The notes: generated by a model from the sequence alone, not told the origin. Shown: positions 11,682 to 22,530, numbered from the stretch's first letter. The stretch is 64,000 nucleotides of DNA from Phymatolithon calcareum (GCA_977006965.1 OZ345372.1:372001-436000); one strand, 5' to 3'. Translations and numbers: made by a program.

Positions 11682-11948
11682 TTGGTGACATTAGAACTTG
11701 TCGCTAAGCCGGGCCGTAAGCGCAAGAAGCCTTACGTTTCTTCCGAAATGAGGGCCCGTCACTGTTCCTTGCGTGGAAGCACCGGTCACTTCTCACAGAC
11801 ATGTGGTAGGCCCAACATCCACAACCTTATGGAGGCGAAGCGAAAGCACGTCGACAAAGCGGCTCAGTCCATGATCATCGACCTCACCCCCTTCGATGAC
11901 GGAGATGCTATCAATAGTTGCGACGAAGAGCTAAACCAAAGAGAGTAG
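11682..11948 (+). pseudogene. MULE transposase, C-terminal zinc-knuckle fragment
   Basis: This frame begins with a basic PGRKRKK tract followed by RHCSLRGSTGHFSQTC. That is a CCHC zinc knuckle in which the second cysteine has become arginine. A basic tract and knuckle are standard at the end of plant and algal MULE transposases. It lacks its own plausible ATG and is in a different frame from the upstream N-terminal fragment. Confidence 0.6.
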
Positions 11949-12208
11949 CGTTCGCAACAAATTTCACTGTCGCATAGAGTGCTCTGAGAAACGGATGAGT
12001 AGTAGGGGCGGCTAGGGTGAGTATGATAGTATATTTTGCTATGGGTGAGTAGTAGCTTTGGCTAGGGGTGGATATTTAGCGTACTTTTACCGCTTTTGGT
12101 GGGCATTTAGCGAATTTCCTCGAAAAAAATCTGATAATTGTCGCCACGTGTCAAAAGTGCCCAAAAGATAGTTGGAAAACTTAGCGCTGGCAGGAAAAAC
12201 ACGTGGTA

Positions 12209-14524
12209 AAGGAGGGTGTCCTGTATTCTGGACAATCGCTCTTGTTTTAACTGAAAAAAATACAAAGAAATAACGAATTTTTCTGCAATTTATAATACCC
12301 GTAACTTTTATGTAAATAAATCTGCAATTCGGCCATTCTGGCAAAATGAAGTAAGGCAAAAAAGCTCTAATGGCCCGGACAAATACATCTTAAAAGTTTA
12401 TGAAAATATAGGTGAACGGGTCAAGCTGATGAAGGCGCTTCGAGCGACCGCAGATTGCGCAGTGAAGCGCGAAAGCGAGCATGCGCTCGTCCGTCCTTCA
12501 ATAAGCGAACCGAAAGATGAAAATCAAAGACGGACAGGTTGCTCAGTTGAGCGCAGACCGCCCAGCGGGCACGTTCAGATTTGTTAATTGCAGCTCGTTC
12601 GGCTTGCTCTCGACAGACGGCAGACAGAGAACGTCAGCTGGCCGTGACGCTCTCCGCTGCCTTCTTCGCGGCGAACTGCTTCAACTTGGCGACAGCGGCG
12701 CGCATGGCAGATTCAGCAGTCAGCACAGCACTTTTCGAGGTGTCGATGAAGCCGCACCGCTGCACGGTAACATTTGCGCCGAAGATGTCGGTGCGGATGC
12801 TGCGCATTTTTTCTTGGTAGAGGAACCTTTAGGTCTTCTACACTCAGAAGCTCTGCGGTCTGCGAGGAGGTGGCCGGGAGTGGGGCGGAGAGGAGGCGGT
12901 GCCAGTCAAGCGGCCAAAGGACGCAGCGCTGGAACCCGGCGGCGGCATTCGCCCTTGTAAAAGACTTCTCGTTGGCGCTGCGCGGCATGTTGCAGAAGTC
13001 GAATGCATCGTACTTGTGCAGGTAGTCCGCGTCGGCGGCCGCCAGCATAGCATCGCGTAGCGGCGCCTTGAAGGCGGCGAACAGGGTGATGTTGCAGGGC
13101 TGGGTCTTTCCGGACGTGTGCACCGGAAGGGCTTATACGACTATGCCGTTCTCTCGAAAATGGTGTAGCACATGCAACGACATGTGTGACCTGTACGCGT
13201 CGTACGTAAGGAGAACTTTGCGCCCGTTTGCTTTTAGGTCGCGTACGCTGGCGACAAAGAGCTTAGCCCACTGGTAGAAATTCTCCGAGTCAACCCCGCC
13301 GGTATCCTCGCGAACGGCGACGACCGCGCCGCGGGGTAGTCGAGACGCGTACGTCTCGACAAAGGGGGACCCGCCGGCGTTGACTGTACAATAAGAGAGA
13401 GACTTCCTCTTAAAGGCAAACAAAACGGGGCCGAAGTCCCCGCGTGCGCTCACCGCCGGCATCATCGTCACGCGGTGCAAGCGCGAGAAGTCAGCGACCT
13501 TAATATCTGGCAGCCCCTTCCGCCCGACGTAGCACCTTGCCTTCGTCTTCGCGACGCAGTCGCTGTGGGGCGAGCTGCCGCACTCGTCCAGGTTGGAGAC
13601 ACGGGCAGCATCGAACCCGAAGTCGTCGTACAACCGCTGTAGCGTCGCGTAGTGCTCCGTGATGGCGTCCGCTTTCACTGCGGCATAGCACTTTGCCTCT
13701 TGCAGGGTGGGCTCCGCAAACGCTAGTTCGCGGCAATGTCGCTTCTCGAAGCTGAGCAGAAACCGGATACCCGGCGTGTTCGACTTGAACGGGAGAGCGG
13801 CTTGCCACCCGGGCGGCAGGTTGTCGATAAATATATTGAGTGCCTCGACAAGATGCCCGCGGCGGAGAGAGTTTGCTCTGTCGCTATGACTTAGCAGAAA
13901 TGGTACGATGAGGGTCTCCTCCTCGTCGGTAAATGCTCTTTGGCGCCCGCGCTTCGGTGCCGGCGGGCCAGCTGCAGCACGTTTGACGCGGCGGACATTG
14001 TCCGCGATCGTAGTTTTTGCGATTCGGAACATCAAGTCAGCTTCGTGGTACGTCATGCCGTCAATGACGGCCGCCGTCGCGTCCGCCAGACTGCGCCGGG
14101 CGCGCTGAGACAGCGTTTCGGGCCTCATCTTCTTCCTCCTCGATGCCCGCAAGGGCGCGGTGCCGCAGCCTGGGAAGAGCTGAGGGATAGTTACCGAGGC
14201 GAGGAAGTCGTCCGTAGCGCTGCCTCGTTCTGGTTTCAGTGCCCATTGTGCGCTGGTGAAACAGAGTGATGCGCCTGTCGCGAAAAAACGCGCGCCAAAA
14301 TGGGATGGTGAGCGCGAAGTTGGCGTAAATCTGAGCGGAAAATCGAATGGGATAATTTTTAGATTAAATTGCTCAATAGTTTCTCCAGTTAACAGGACAT
14401 TGTGTGCGCTCTTTTTAAATAAATGGTCGTGTAGGCCACAATATCATAATTTTCGATTACTTTTCGGAAATATATTTTTGCCCGGTTGATTGAGGCACTG
14501 TCCGGGATATACGACACTTTCCTT
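12209..14524 (-). mobile_element. pogo-like DDE element
   Basis: The left end reads AAGGAGGGTGTCCTGTATTC and the right end, on the other strand, AAGGAAAGTGTCGTATATCC. They match imperfectly over about 27 bases and share GGACA further in. TA flanks both sides (12207-12208 and 14525-14526). Size, TA target and transposase type agree with a pogo/Fot-like Tc1-mariner element. The interior is more GC-rich than its surroundings. Confidence 0.75.
12713..14128 (-). pseudogene. pogo/Fot-type DDE_1 transposase with one in-frame stop
   Basis: A 471-residue frame with an N-terminal helix-turn-helix region (MTYHEADLMFRIAKTTIADN), a second DNA-binding stretch, and a DDE_1 catalytic domain. The first catalytic Asp is in RVSNLDECGSSP and the second in VLLTYDAYRSHMSL. 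The normal continuation (LPVHTSGKTQPC, then the lysine of the FAAFKAPLRD block) follows in the same frame but only after a TAA at 13133-13135. The C-terminal FTRANAAAGFQRCVLWPLDWH block is present too. A single nonsense change is the only lesion I can see. Confidence 0.85.
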
Positions 14525-14526
14525 TA

Positions 14527-15521
14527 TGCGCGGGCGATCACTCAGAATGGATATTTCAAGTGCCTCGAAGTGATCTCGTGGTCGAACAGGAGGCAGCGCA
14601 CCCAAACGACCACCGTTACCTTGACAATCTCAACCCACGTTCTCTGCGTCCGCCACTTGCTCCCTTGCGCGCCGTGCAGGCCCGCTAAGTGGAATCTCGT
14701 TGCGCGCGTTTTCGCAATTCTCGATAAGTCGCTTATTTGCTTCCGACGATAACCGAAACGCAAGACGGGTTGTGAACAGTCCACATTGGTTTTGGTGAAG
14801 CACGTTCGCCGGCCAACGGGGAGCAAGACCAAGCAAACCGCACAGATGAGCCCCGGACCCGCGTTCCCTGCGACGGGTCGTGGCGATGAAAGCGGCCCGT
14901 CGTACAGCGGAGAAGAGCGAGGAGGAGTGGGTCATCATGGGCAAGGCAGAAGGTCGGAATTTCGCCAATATTGATTTCCGCAGCAGTTCTGCACACTATT
15001 CAGGTTGGTAGGTTCTCCGATTGCACCGAGGCTTCGAGAAACCGTATGCGCAAGAGATGTAGGCGACCGACGCTGACATTCAGAGAAGCAGCGGGTGCCC
15101 CGTGTACAAGTAGTGCAAGGATTGCCCTGGAGTGAAGTTGACCCGCGAAATTGCCTGTCGATGGGGTTTAACCGAAGCGGTGGTATTCGAGGACGAATTC
15201 AACCGAACTACGGAACGCGATTCGCATGAGATTGTGGAGATCGGCAAAATATTCTACAATTCCCTTGAACGTGGTAGAGGACTCTCTCTTCCGAACAACT
15301 TGCGCTACTCCGAACTCGAACCGGGGTGTTATTATGGTGCCAAAAGGACCTCGAACGAATAGTTCCTCATCCTGCACTACACGGCCCAAATCCAGTTTGT
15401 GAAGGAAGGTGAGATGGCAGCGCTGCGCAATGGTGAAAAACGAACTAAAGTCACCCGAAACACACCGTTGCGTCAGCGACTTTACGAGTTCGATTAATGG
15501 TGTACGGGGAGTCCGGGAAGA
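14527..15521. other. intergenic, no gene recognised
   Basis: No recognisable gene. Open frames on both strands (for example minus 15578-15168, 136 residues) show no motif I can name. Confidence 0.35.
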
Positions 15522-16157
15522 GTGATGGTAATTGAGGTTCCAAGATGGAGGCCGAAGTCGCGGTCTGCAAACAAGCACTACCGCCAGAGCGAGCGCATTC
15601 TTGCCCGAAATAATGATTTCGAGTGCATGTTGAGCATCATAGTAAATGCCATTTTTGTGTCAGGAAATGAGCAAGTCGCGCGAGACGTTGGACATCGTGC
15701 TCAATTGCAAACCATTCGTTCCGTGAAGGATTTGTCGAAATGGGTCGAGTACGAAGTGCGGACGTATCGGTTGATCGAGTACGAAGGGGCGAGAAGCGGG
15801 GAAGCGGTAAGCTTGGATTGGCTTGTGAACAATTGTCGCGGTATTGCGTTAGTCCACCTGCTCGGGTTGAATTGTGTAACGCATCTTGTCTGTGTTGGTG
15901 GGGACAAGAAGCTTGTTTACGACAGTATGGAGGAGCACCCAATGAAACTGTGTGCAGCGGCTGTGAAATGTTGCGTCGGAGACGGGAATAACATCGGCAA
16001 GATTTTTGTTCGGCAGTTGGTATGTATCAGCCCCAACAACAAGGACGGCAAGAAGCGGAAGCACAACAGCGCCCAGAGAAGGCGTCAGAAGAAACGTTTA
16101 GCGAAGTATGAGAACGGCCGAAACAATAGGTTTGTGGCCGAAGTAGAAATATGTTGA
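15522..16157 (+). CDS. hypothetical protein, possibly mobile-element associated
   Basis: A 211-residue frame from an ATG. The middle reads SLDWLVNNCRGIALVHLLGL followed by NCVTHLVCVGGDKKLVYDS and then EHPMKL. The spacing of an upstream cysteine, the THLVCV histidine and the LVYDS aspartate recalls papain-fold peptidase-like proteins found in transposons of algae and oomycetes, but no diagnostic motif settles it. The C-terminus is strongly basic (KKRKH, RRRQKKR), as in nuclear or nucleic-acid-binding proteins. It lies between a pogo-like element and the SPT6 wreck. A competing minus-strand frame overlaps its first part. Confidence 0.35.
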   Translation: MMVIEVPRWRPKSRSANKHYRQSERILARNNDFECMLSIIVNAIFVSGNEQVARDVGHRAQLQTIRSVKDLSKWVEYEVRTYRLIEYEGARSGEAVSLDWLVNNCRGIALVHLLGLNCVTHLVCVGGDKKLVYDSMEEHPMKLCAAAVKCCVGDGNNIGKIFVRQLVCISPNNKDGKKRKHNSAQRRRQKKRLAKYENGRNNRFVAEVEIC

Positions 16158-16257
16158 GCGCATGAATGTTGGAATTGTGATCGATGAGAAATAAAACAGC
16201 TAGCGGCTGTCGGGTCATGTTGAGAGAACGGTTTGCTGTTCGGTAAAAATGACTGAA

Positions 16258-16515
16258 ATGTTGAAGAATTGTTGACAGGGAAAGTCCACAGCCTGTCGAA
16301 GAAAGGACTACAGCGAAACCTGTGGTGGCGTTTAAAAATCGCAGGAAATCATGTTGAAGAAATGTCGACAGCGTAAGTCTGAAGCCTGTCGAAGAAATGA
16401 CGACAGCGAAAACTTCGGTGACCTCCTGCACACAAGGAGCCATGGCGAAGAAATGTCGACAGCAAAAGTCCGAGCCTGCGGAAGAAAAGACGACAGCGAA
16501 AATCTCGGTGGCTTG
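16258..16515. repeat. three imperfect tandem repeats of about 92 bases
   Basis: Three copies of a unit with GAAGAAATGTCGACAGC and CGACAGCGAAAA words start near 16258, 16351 and 16443. On the minus strand they translate as repeats of the form EIFAVVFSSAG / EVFAVVISSTG / GFAVVLSSTG. This is in the frame that continues from the SPT6-like SH2 region, so the repeat may be part of, or grown from, the C-terminal end of that gene. Confidence 0.7.
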
Positions 16516-16730
16516 TTCTTCGCCTCCGTTCCTGAATTTTCTGTGGTCCAGACCTTCCTTCAGATATTCGATAGTTGGATGCAAAATTGCTCTAATGCTT
16601 CATCTACTTGCTCGAAAACGTCAGTTCCTATAGTTATGCGAGTGGGATTATTGGAATGGTTGGGTTCCTTTTCAACCTTGAATTCAATATGGAAGACATC
16701 ACGCGGTACGGCCCCTTCCTCTGGTTCTAA

Positions 16731-18622
16731 TGTCTATGTGACGGGGATTTTCCCTCATTTGAGGGAATGAGAATCATTTCTTTTTTGCCAACGAAAGCTA
16801 CTCATTATTAGGCTCATCAAACGCATCAAGCTCTTGAACATGCTTAGCAAAACAGTTTCTACCAGTTGAAATGCCACACATGTTGATTGCGTTGCCATCA
16901 AGCCTACTACATGATAAGCACACGAGGGTCGTTTCCTTAACTCGGCAGACTCTGCAGGTTTTTTGAACCGCTAAAGTAGTCATCATGCCACTTGTGGCTT
17001 ACTTTCCATCTTCCGCGGAGTTAAATGGGTTTCAACATCGCCCTTGGAGCAAAGAAAATCGATGAATATTGCGCGAGGCAAAATGAATCCGGGAGGACAT
17101 GGCGCCTTGTACCAGAGTATGGGGCCACAAGACGACGCAGTACAACTGTATTATGGGCAGTTTCACCTTCTAAACCGTTTTGCTTCACTCCCTCTGCCGT
17201 GGTCCCCAGCTCAAGATGTAGCATTATCTCACGTCTTTCTTAGGCTGAATTCTGTAACTCGTAACTTTTCTCTGGTTTACGGTGGATGGCGATGTACTTA
17301 AGGAGGCCATTTTCAATCTAATGGCCTCCGTTGCCATTCTAAAGAGATATGAACTTGTCAAAGCAAACCAGGTCTAACAGAAACACAGTGGGGGGTTTTT
17401 TGATCATTAATAGCATCGACAAAATCCTGAACGAGCGCCTACCGATACTGTACGGACAACATAGTGCCTTGTTCACTTGGTTACACGGTGAATGTGACGC
17501 ACCGGAGGTACTCGAAGAACCTGGCTGTGGTCATCCCACTGTTTGAAAATGAAGGAGCGAGGATATACTTGTTCCCCATGGAAGACTTCCATAGATCTCT
17601 TTGCGTCCAACTCATGAGGACGAGTATTCCGAATATCTTAGCCTCCATTGTTCCTATTCGTTTCAGCTTAGCGGATGCCAAATCAAGAATTGTTCGCAGG
17701 TGAACTCGGCGAAACATCTTCATGAAGGAATCGTACGGTGTGTGGAACTCGATGCCACCATTCTCGGATATAACTTCTCCGTTTCTAGTGCGAACTTTCC
17801 AGAACTGACGGGGAATCTTTCCCCCAACTGGACATAGAACTTGGCGCTCGAACCGTGGCACTTCATTAGCAAATATACTCTGCGCACAATCTCGTGCAAA
17901 GATATCAAGCTCCTCTTGCGATTATTTTTCCAAGAACCATGCAGGTCGTAGGCGAGAGCCCGCAAGAGGGCGTTCAGAGCTCCTGTTGACTGTATGGTAG
18001 GTTTGTGTTGCCTTCTGTCGAGAGTGTGGTTCATACTGAACGGAGAACTCGGCGTTTGGCGAAGAAGATGTTCGACCGCGAGAACTGTAAGCCGGCGTTC
18101 GAGGTACAGAATTTTGCCTGCTGGGACTCGACACAACCATTCAAGAGGAATGAGCGCCTTCGTCAGCCTTCCCTGCCTTGACGTTAATAATCTTGATAGT
18201 CTTAATCTTAGTCTTCTCGATTGGTTTCTGGCGATGTGACGTGCTCGAGCGACCCTGATTTCATCAACGTGCACCTCTTGAAAAGTGCCGTTCACCTTTT
18301 TTGACTTGTAAAACGCTCCGTATAGTCGGCAGCACTCTGCGAGACTTGTCAATGATGTTGCTTTGGTGTGTACGGCTGCATCGACCACTCGGCGCGGGTC
18401 TTTTTCTCGAGGCATGGCAGATGTGTTTTTTCTGAGTGACCAAAAGATTTTCGTTCCTACCGGCGAACGACGCGGATTTAAGGTAGTAAAATGGGTACTC
18501 CCCAACAATAACAAAAGGTCCGCTTTCTGAATCTGGCGCTAAAAAACTGTTCCGCATTCTTTTTACAAACGTTTTTGAGCTTTTAAATCCACCCTCAATT
18601 GAGGGTGTTCGTCACATAGACA
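16731..18622 (-). mobile_element. piggyBac-like element A inserted in the SPT6 SH2 coding region
   Basis: Ends are TGTCTATGTGACG (16731) and CGTCACATAGACA (ending 18622), with flanking CTAA (16727-16730) and CTAG (18623-18626). Subterminal palindromes CCCTCAATTGAGGG and CCCTCATTTGAGGG lie just inside. Taking out the element and one 4-base flank joins SPT6 in frame as SSKFATL-EPEEGAVPRDVFHIEF, which gives a continuous SH2 sequence. The target duplication is therefore 4 bp and CTAG-like, not the TTAA usual for piggyBac. Confidence 0.88.
16798..18557 (-). pseudogene. piggyBac-like transposase remnant of element A
   Basis: Three pieces remain. The first is an N-terminal region in two frames (18557-17720). 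The second is the beginning of the DDE_Tnp_1_7 domain (17861-17481), with IFGILVLMSWTQRDLW followed by GMTTARFFEYLRC, the block that typically reads mG-p-dyW then M-RF-I-LR. The third holds LVAPYSGTRRHVLPDSF (about 17150), resembling the region around the second catalytic Asp, and a Cys-rich C-terminus (16986-16798: CRVCRVKETTLVCLSC and STGRNCF). Length between these blocks is too short for a full catalytic core, so the element is internally deleted and frame-broken. Confidence 0.75.
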
Positions 18623-19870
18623 CTAGAGTGGCGAATTTGCTCGAAAACACAAACGCATCCTTGTTATAAGCACTGGTTTGAATAATTACATCACCAGAGA
18701 GAGCATTTCGCAATGTTTCCACGGCATCATGTCCAGATATATCACGCAATAGTCTGTGATTGACAATCGATTTCGCTCGCATTCGCAATCGAGATATTTT
18801 CCTCCGACGAACTTCATCGGCCGTGCTTCCGCTCGACTTGAGAAGCATTTCGGCATCTCTTGCACTTTGCGCATGTGGACTTTCCAATCTAAGGCCAGTG
18901 GCCTGCGCAGGATAAGGACGATAGCAGTCATCCCGGACGTTGACAAGTTCAATATACCCCTGAATCGACTTTGGATCCTTCAGCATACTTGGTTCGAGGT
19001 AAGTCTAGCCTTAAACTGGTCATACTCAAATCGCAAAATACGCCAAGCCAAAGAACTGCCTTCGGTTACAAGTTTTTTCAAGTCTTGTTCTTCAATCTGT
19101 TCATCAGCAAAATCGTAGCGATCCACGCTACCACGTACATTGTGCGGAAGACTGCACATTATAAAGCTCAAAGTGTCCGCGATACGGCAATTGGTGTCGG
19201 TCACCTTGGCTCCAACCCGGAATTCCATAGCATCAGCTCCAGTGACCATGTAGAACATGGCCTGAGGAGTTGGCGCCACAAGTGACCGGCGACAATCTTT
19301 GTACGGACCATAAAATTCCCGGGCGATCAATTTCACAGTTTCGTAAAGCTTTCCTCGGCGGAGCTTGAACAAGTTCTCGGCGTACTCGTCCAACGCAAGC
19401 CTCCGCAACCCCTCTGGTCTGTCCAGAACGGCAGATGTCACACGCAGGGCATCTAGCTGACCATTTGCATCATTCAGATCAATACGAAGCTGTCCTTCAT
19501 CATCCCGAAGTGCTTCATCTGCAATCTTAATGGCCACAGCATAGTGCTCAGGGTGAATCCGCGAATCATCCATTGGATTAAAAATTCATCAGCGTTGTCA
19601 TCATCCCTGCGACGACCACGACTTCTGCGTTCAAGAATCCGTTTCCGTATTTCGACTGCTCTGGAAGTACTACCTCCATTATGCAATTCAGGGTCACGAA
19701 CATGAAGAAAAGCTGCAGCCGACATGAACACAGTACGGCCATGAAATCTTTGTTCCACAAATGATTCCTTGATGGAAGCCCTTTGTCGTCTTCGCTGAGT
19801 GCCGCTTCCAGTGCTCGAATAAGAGCGTTAGCCTTGTGCTCACCCAGGCCTCCGACATACTGCACAAGCA

Positions 19871-20157
19871 GTTTGTTTGTTTGTTTATTGCAGGTTATTC
19901 GAAATACACAAAGTGTACATTATTCAACATCTAGGGGTCCTCTAAATGCTCCTGATATGGATCCATTCCTGGTACTCGCGTATCTGCTTCGCGCTAGTAC
20001 TGCTGCACACCACTCCACGGCGACATCCGTGTGCCCTTTGCGGAACGTTAATTCAATTCTTGCTCTTGACAGGACTCGAACCGGCGACCTCAACATTCCT
20101 GCCTGTATCATACCGAAATATGCGCGGAGGCAGTTTTACCACTATACCACAGGTGGG
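19871..20157 (-). mobile_element. tRNA-derived SINE inserted in SPT6
   Basis: On the minus strand the insert starts with a tRNA-like head: an A box TGGTATAGTGG (20149-20139) and a B box GGTTCGAGTCC (20082-20072), then an unrelated body of about 180 bases. It ends in a CAATAAACAAACAAAC-type simple tail (19890-19871). Imperfect flanking repeats are CACAAGCA (19863-19870) and ACAAGTGG (20158-20165). Removal restores the SPT6 frame HTKPLVQYVGGLG. No other copy was found in the window. Confidence 0.85.
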
Positions 20158-22530
20158 ACAAGTGGTTTCGTGTGAGGCAAACTGAGAACACGATTGATAT
20201 CAACACCATTGGTGCAAACGGCGCGAATAAGTGCCCGCGTCAAAGTATGAACTCTTTCAGAGGCTTTCAAAAAGTAGCGATATTGATGCAACTTGAATTT
20301 TGGAGAAACATCTCGGTCAATTCTTGAGACCTTCAGCTCTTCTAAAACCTGATCGGCGACAAGCTTCCTCTCGGCGTTCCACTTATCAACGAGAACAGAC
20401 CCATTCGGAGGACAGAAAAACGCTTTCTGAAGAATTTGTGACAGCTGATGAACTTGCTCCTCTTGAAAATTGATTTTCACTTTTGTAAAGCCAAGATGGA
20501 CAGCGCGCAATATAAGAGCAAACTCTACACTGTTGGAGAACCTTTCGAGTTTCTTTCCAGCAATAAAAGTCACAGGTCGAAGTGGATGTGCGTCATCGAC
20601 ATCTGCCAGGCCACGAGGAGTCGGATTTGCGTCAACAGTGACGGTTCATTCCTTGTTCAATATGAGTCGGGGAGCTTGAGCGACAAAGATTTCGCTGGTC
20701 ATTTCCTTCACAAGGATTAGGCGAGCAGCTGTTAATAGCCGAGAAGGGTCGCTTTCAAGGGTTAATGCCTGCAGCACAGTTTCTTCCCGCAGCCGTCTTG
20801 CAAATAATCTAGCAGCCTCCAGTGGTCCGTACTGAGCCCCGTTATGTACATTTTCAGCAAATTGCGTTGCACTTAATCCGTACATTTCACTCAAGCCTCT
20901 GCAGCCTTTCTTGCAGAAATCAGAATACCGATATCTCCTTCGCGATGGTCGACGCAGTGGTTTCTCGTCCGTGCCGTTGGAGGCATTTCCCCCCACACTC
21001 TGCAGAGAGGTATGGAGCTCAACAGAAAGTCGCAAGAAGCGTTCACAATCAGCAAGTTGCAGTTCATTATCGCTAAGCTTGGCTGAAGAAACGACTTGAT
21101 CGATGACAGACTCTGGAACACCTTTCTGAGATGCCGATTGAGAGGCGTCTATCAACCGTTGGCGCCTTCTGTTGAACTCTGCGAATTTCTGATCCCAATC
21201 CATGATTTTCCACAACGTAGACCAGTCTCCAAACCCGTCATCGTACCCCGGCTCGACACCGCGCAAATGCTCAATCGACAGTCCCGGTCGGTACCCATCA
21301 TACTGGTAAGAATTAAAGCCGCGAACAAGACTCGGCGTAGGTGGAGGATCCTCATTCCACGATGTTCCCCTGCCCAAAGGATTCTCACCAACATCACACA
21401 CAAGTTCTGGAGTAATGTAGTCCTTCCGGTACATGGCAATAAACGGAATGTCCAGTTTATCTCTGTGGACATACTGCAGGAAAACAGCAATTTTTTCGAT
21501 AACCCTTTCCGGCGGATACCGCATTGCGTCAATGTTCAGATCGTCCCTAAATCCATAGTTGTAGATCCATTCCGCCTGCTTCTTGAGAGCTTGTTGGCTA
21601 GGGGTAGCGTACTTATCTCCAAAATGTTTGATAAGACGCTCGGGGATATCAGGAGTAACGAAACGGGCAATAATCTTCGGCTTTTCAGGGGCATCATCAT
21701 CCAAGGTGGTAGCAGCCATGGCACGCAAGGCCGATTCTGTGGAACGAGTTTCATCAACACGGCGATTCCTTCTTCGCGGTCTTGGAGTACCTTCCTCATC
21801 TTCATCTTCAGGCAGGAAATCATCGTCGTCCTCCTCATCTGACCCAGCAAGTCCACCGGGTTGATCCCCATGCTGAAAATACTGGTTGGTAGCCTTATAC
21901 TGCATCATTTCTTCAGCATCTCCGAAGATGGAACGAGCAGCTCTCACAGCTTCAGAGCTCACGAGGCCTTTACGTTCGGCAATTCGACGACGACGTCCGC
22001 GGCCACCATCATCAATGAAGTCGTCGAGATCATCATCGTAGTCAAAGTTTTCATCCACATCCCTGCGGCGATCTCCCTCATCCTCGTCTTCGTAATCATC
22101 TGCCAGACCTCGGTAGACGGCATCCAGGTCGTCGGCTTCGTCATCAGAAGCTCCTTTGCGAAGGCGACGAAGCTTCTTCTTTCGATTCACATGCAGTCCC
22201 TTTTCTTCGAGAAGCTCAAAATCACCCTCAGCAAGCTCTGGGGAATCCTCGCGATATTTCCTCCGCTTGCGCTTATCCTTTTTCCGATGTCGAGATATCT
22301 CAATGTCATCAGCACGATCTGAGTCTCGGTCCTGGTCGTCGTCACTTAGAACTTCTTCTTCATCAACGATGAAGTCGTCCTTCTCGTAGTCGTCGACATC
22401 ATCTTCCTCCTCACTGGAATCCCGATACTTTGGCGTGTTCTCTTCCTCCTCACGTTCCGCTTCGTCCTCGACGTACTTGGTAGACATTCTGGCCCTGCGC
22501 TCGAAAGCAAAAGACGGAAATCACGTTCGC

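Larger units (their letters stand above)
11101..12122 (+). mobile_element. Mutator-like element (MULE) with internal deletion
   Basis: Terminal inverted repeats of about 80 bases start CGAGGAAATTCGCTAAATGC at both ends and continue with CCACCAAAAG. The flanks share AAAAAAAT (11093-11100 and 12123-12130), which is compatible with an 8-9 bp duplication but lies in low-complexity sequence. Long inverted repeats and a duplication near 9 bp fit the Mutator superfamily. The interior keeps only an N-terminal and a C-terminal piece of a MULE transposase. Confidence 0.75.
16515..22487 (-). pseudogene. SPT6: SPT6-like transcription elongation factor, multiply disrupted
   Basis: SPT6 is a histone chaperone that travels with RNA polymerase II. 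The first 613 codons (22487-20646) are intact: a long acidic N-terminus, then the helix-turn-helix core (IARFVTPDIPERLIKHFGDKY), death-like and YqgF-like regions. Continuing on the same strand I can follow the YqgF part (NGVDINRVLSLPHTKPL), the helix-hairpin-helix (QYVGGLGEHKANAL), DSRIHPEHY, the S1 region and the SH2 domain (GHDAVETLRNALSGDVIIQTS). Lesions are an in-frame TGA at 20646-20648, a SINE at 19871-20157, one-base shifts near 19780, 19587, 19000 and 16575, and a piggyBac-like element inside the SH2 at 16731-18622. Neighbouring housekeeping genes of similar length have no such lesions, so error is unlikely to explain them all. A working copy is expected elsewhere. Confidence 0.88.

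Noticed and set aside
16727-18626. Element A acting as a spliced intron of SPT6
   Set aside because: GT and AG dinucleotides near the element borders do not give an in-frame join; only exact removal with one 4-base copy restores the frame, and other lesions remain.
20041-20160. Possible tRNA gene (A and B boxes on the minus strand)
   Set aside because: The cloverleaf stems do not complete, and the sequence runs into a SINE body with a simple tail that interrupts coding sequence.
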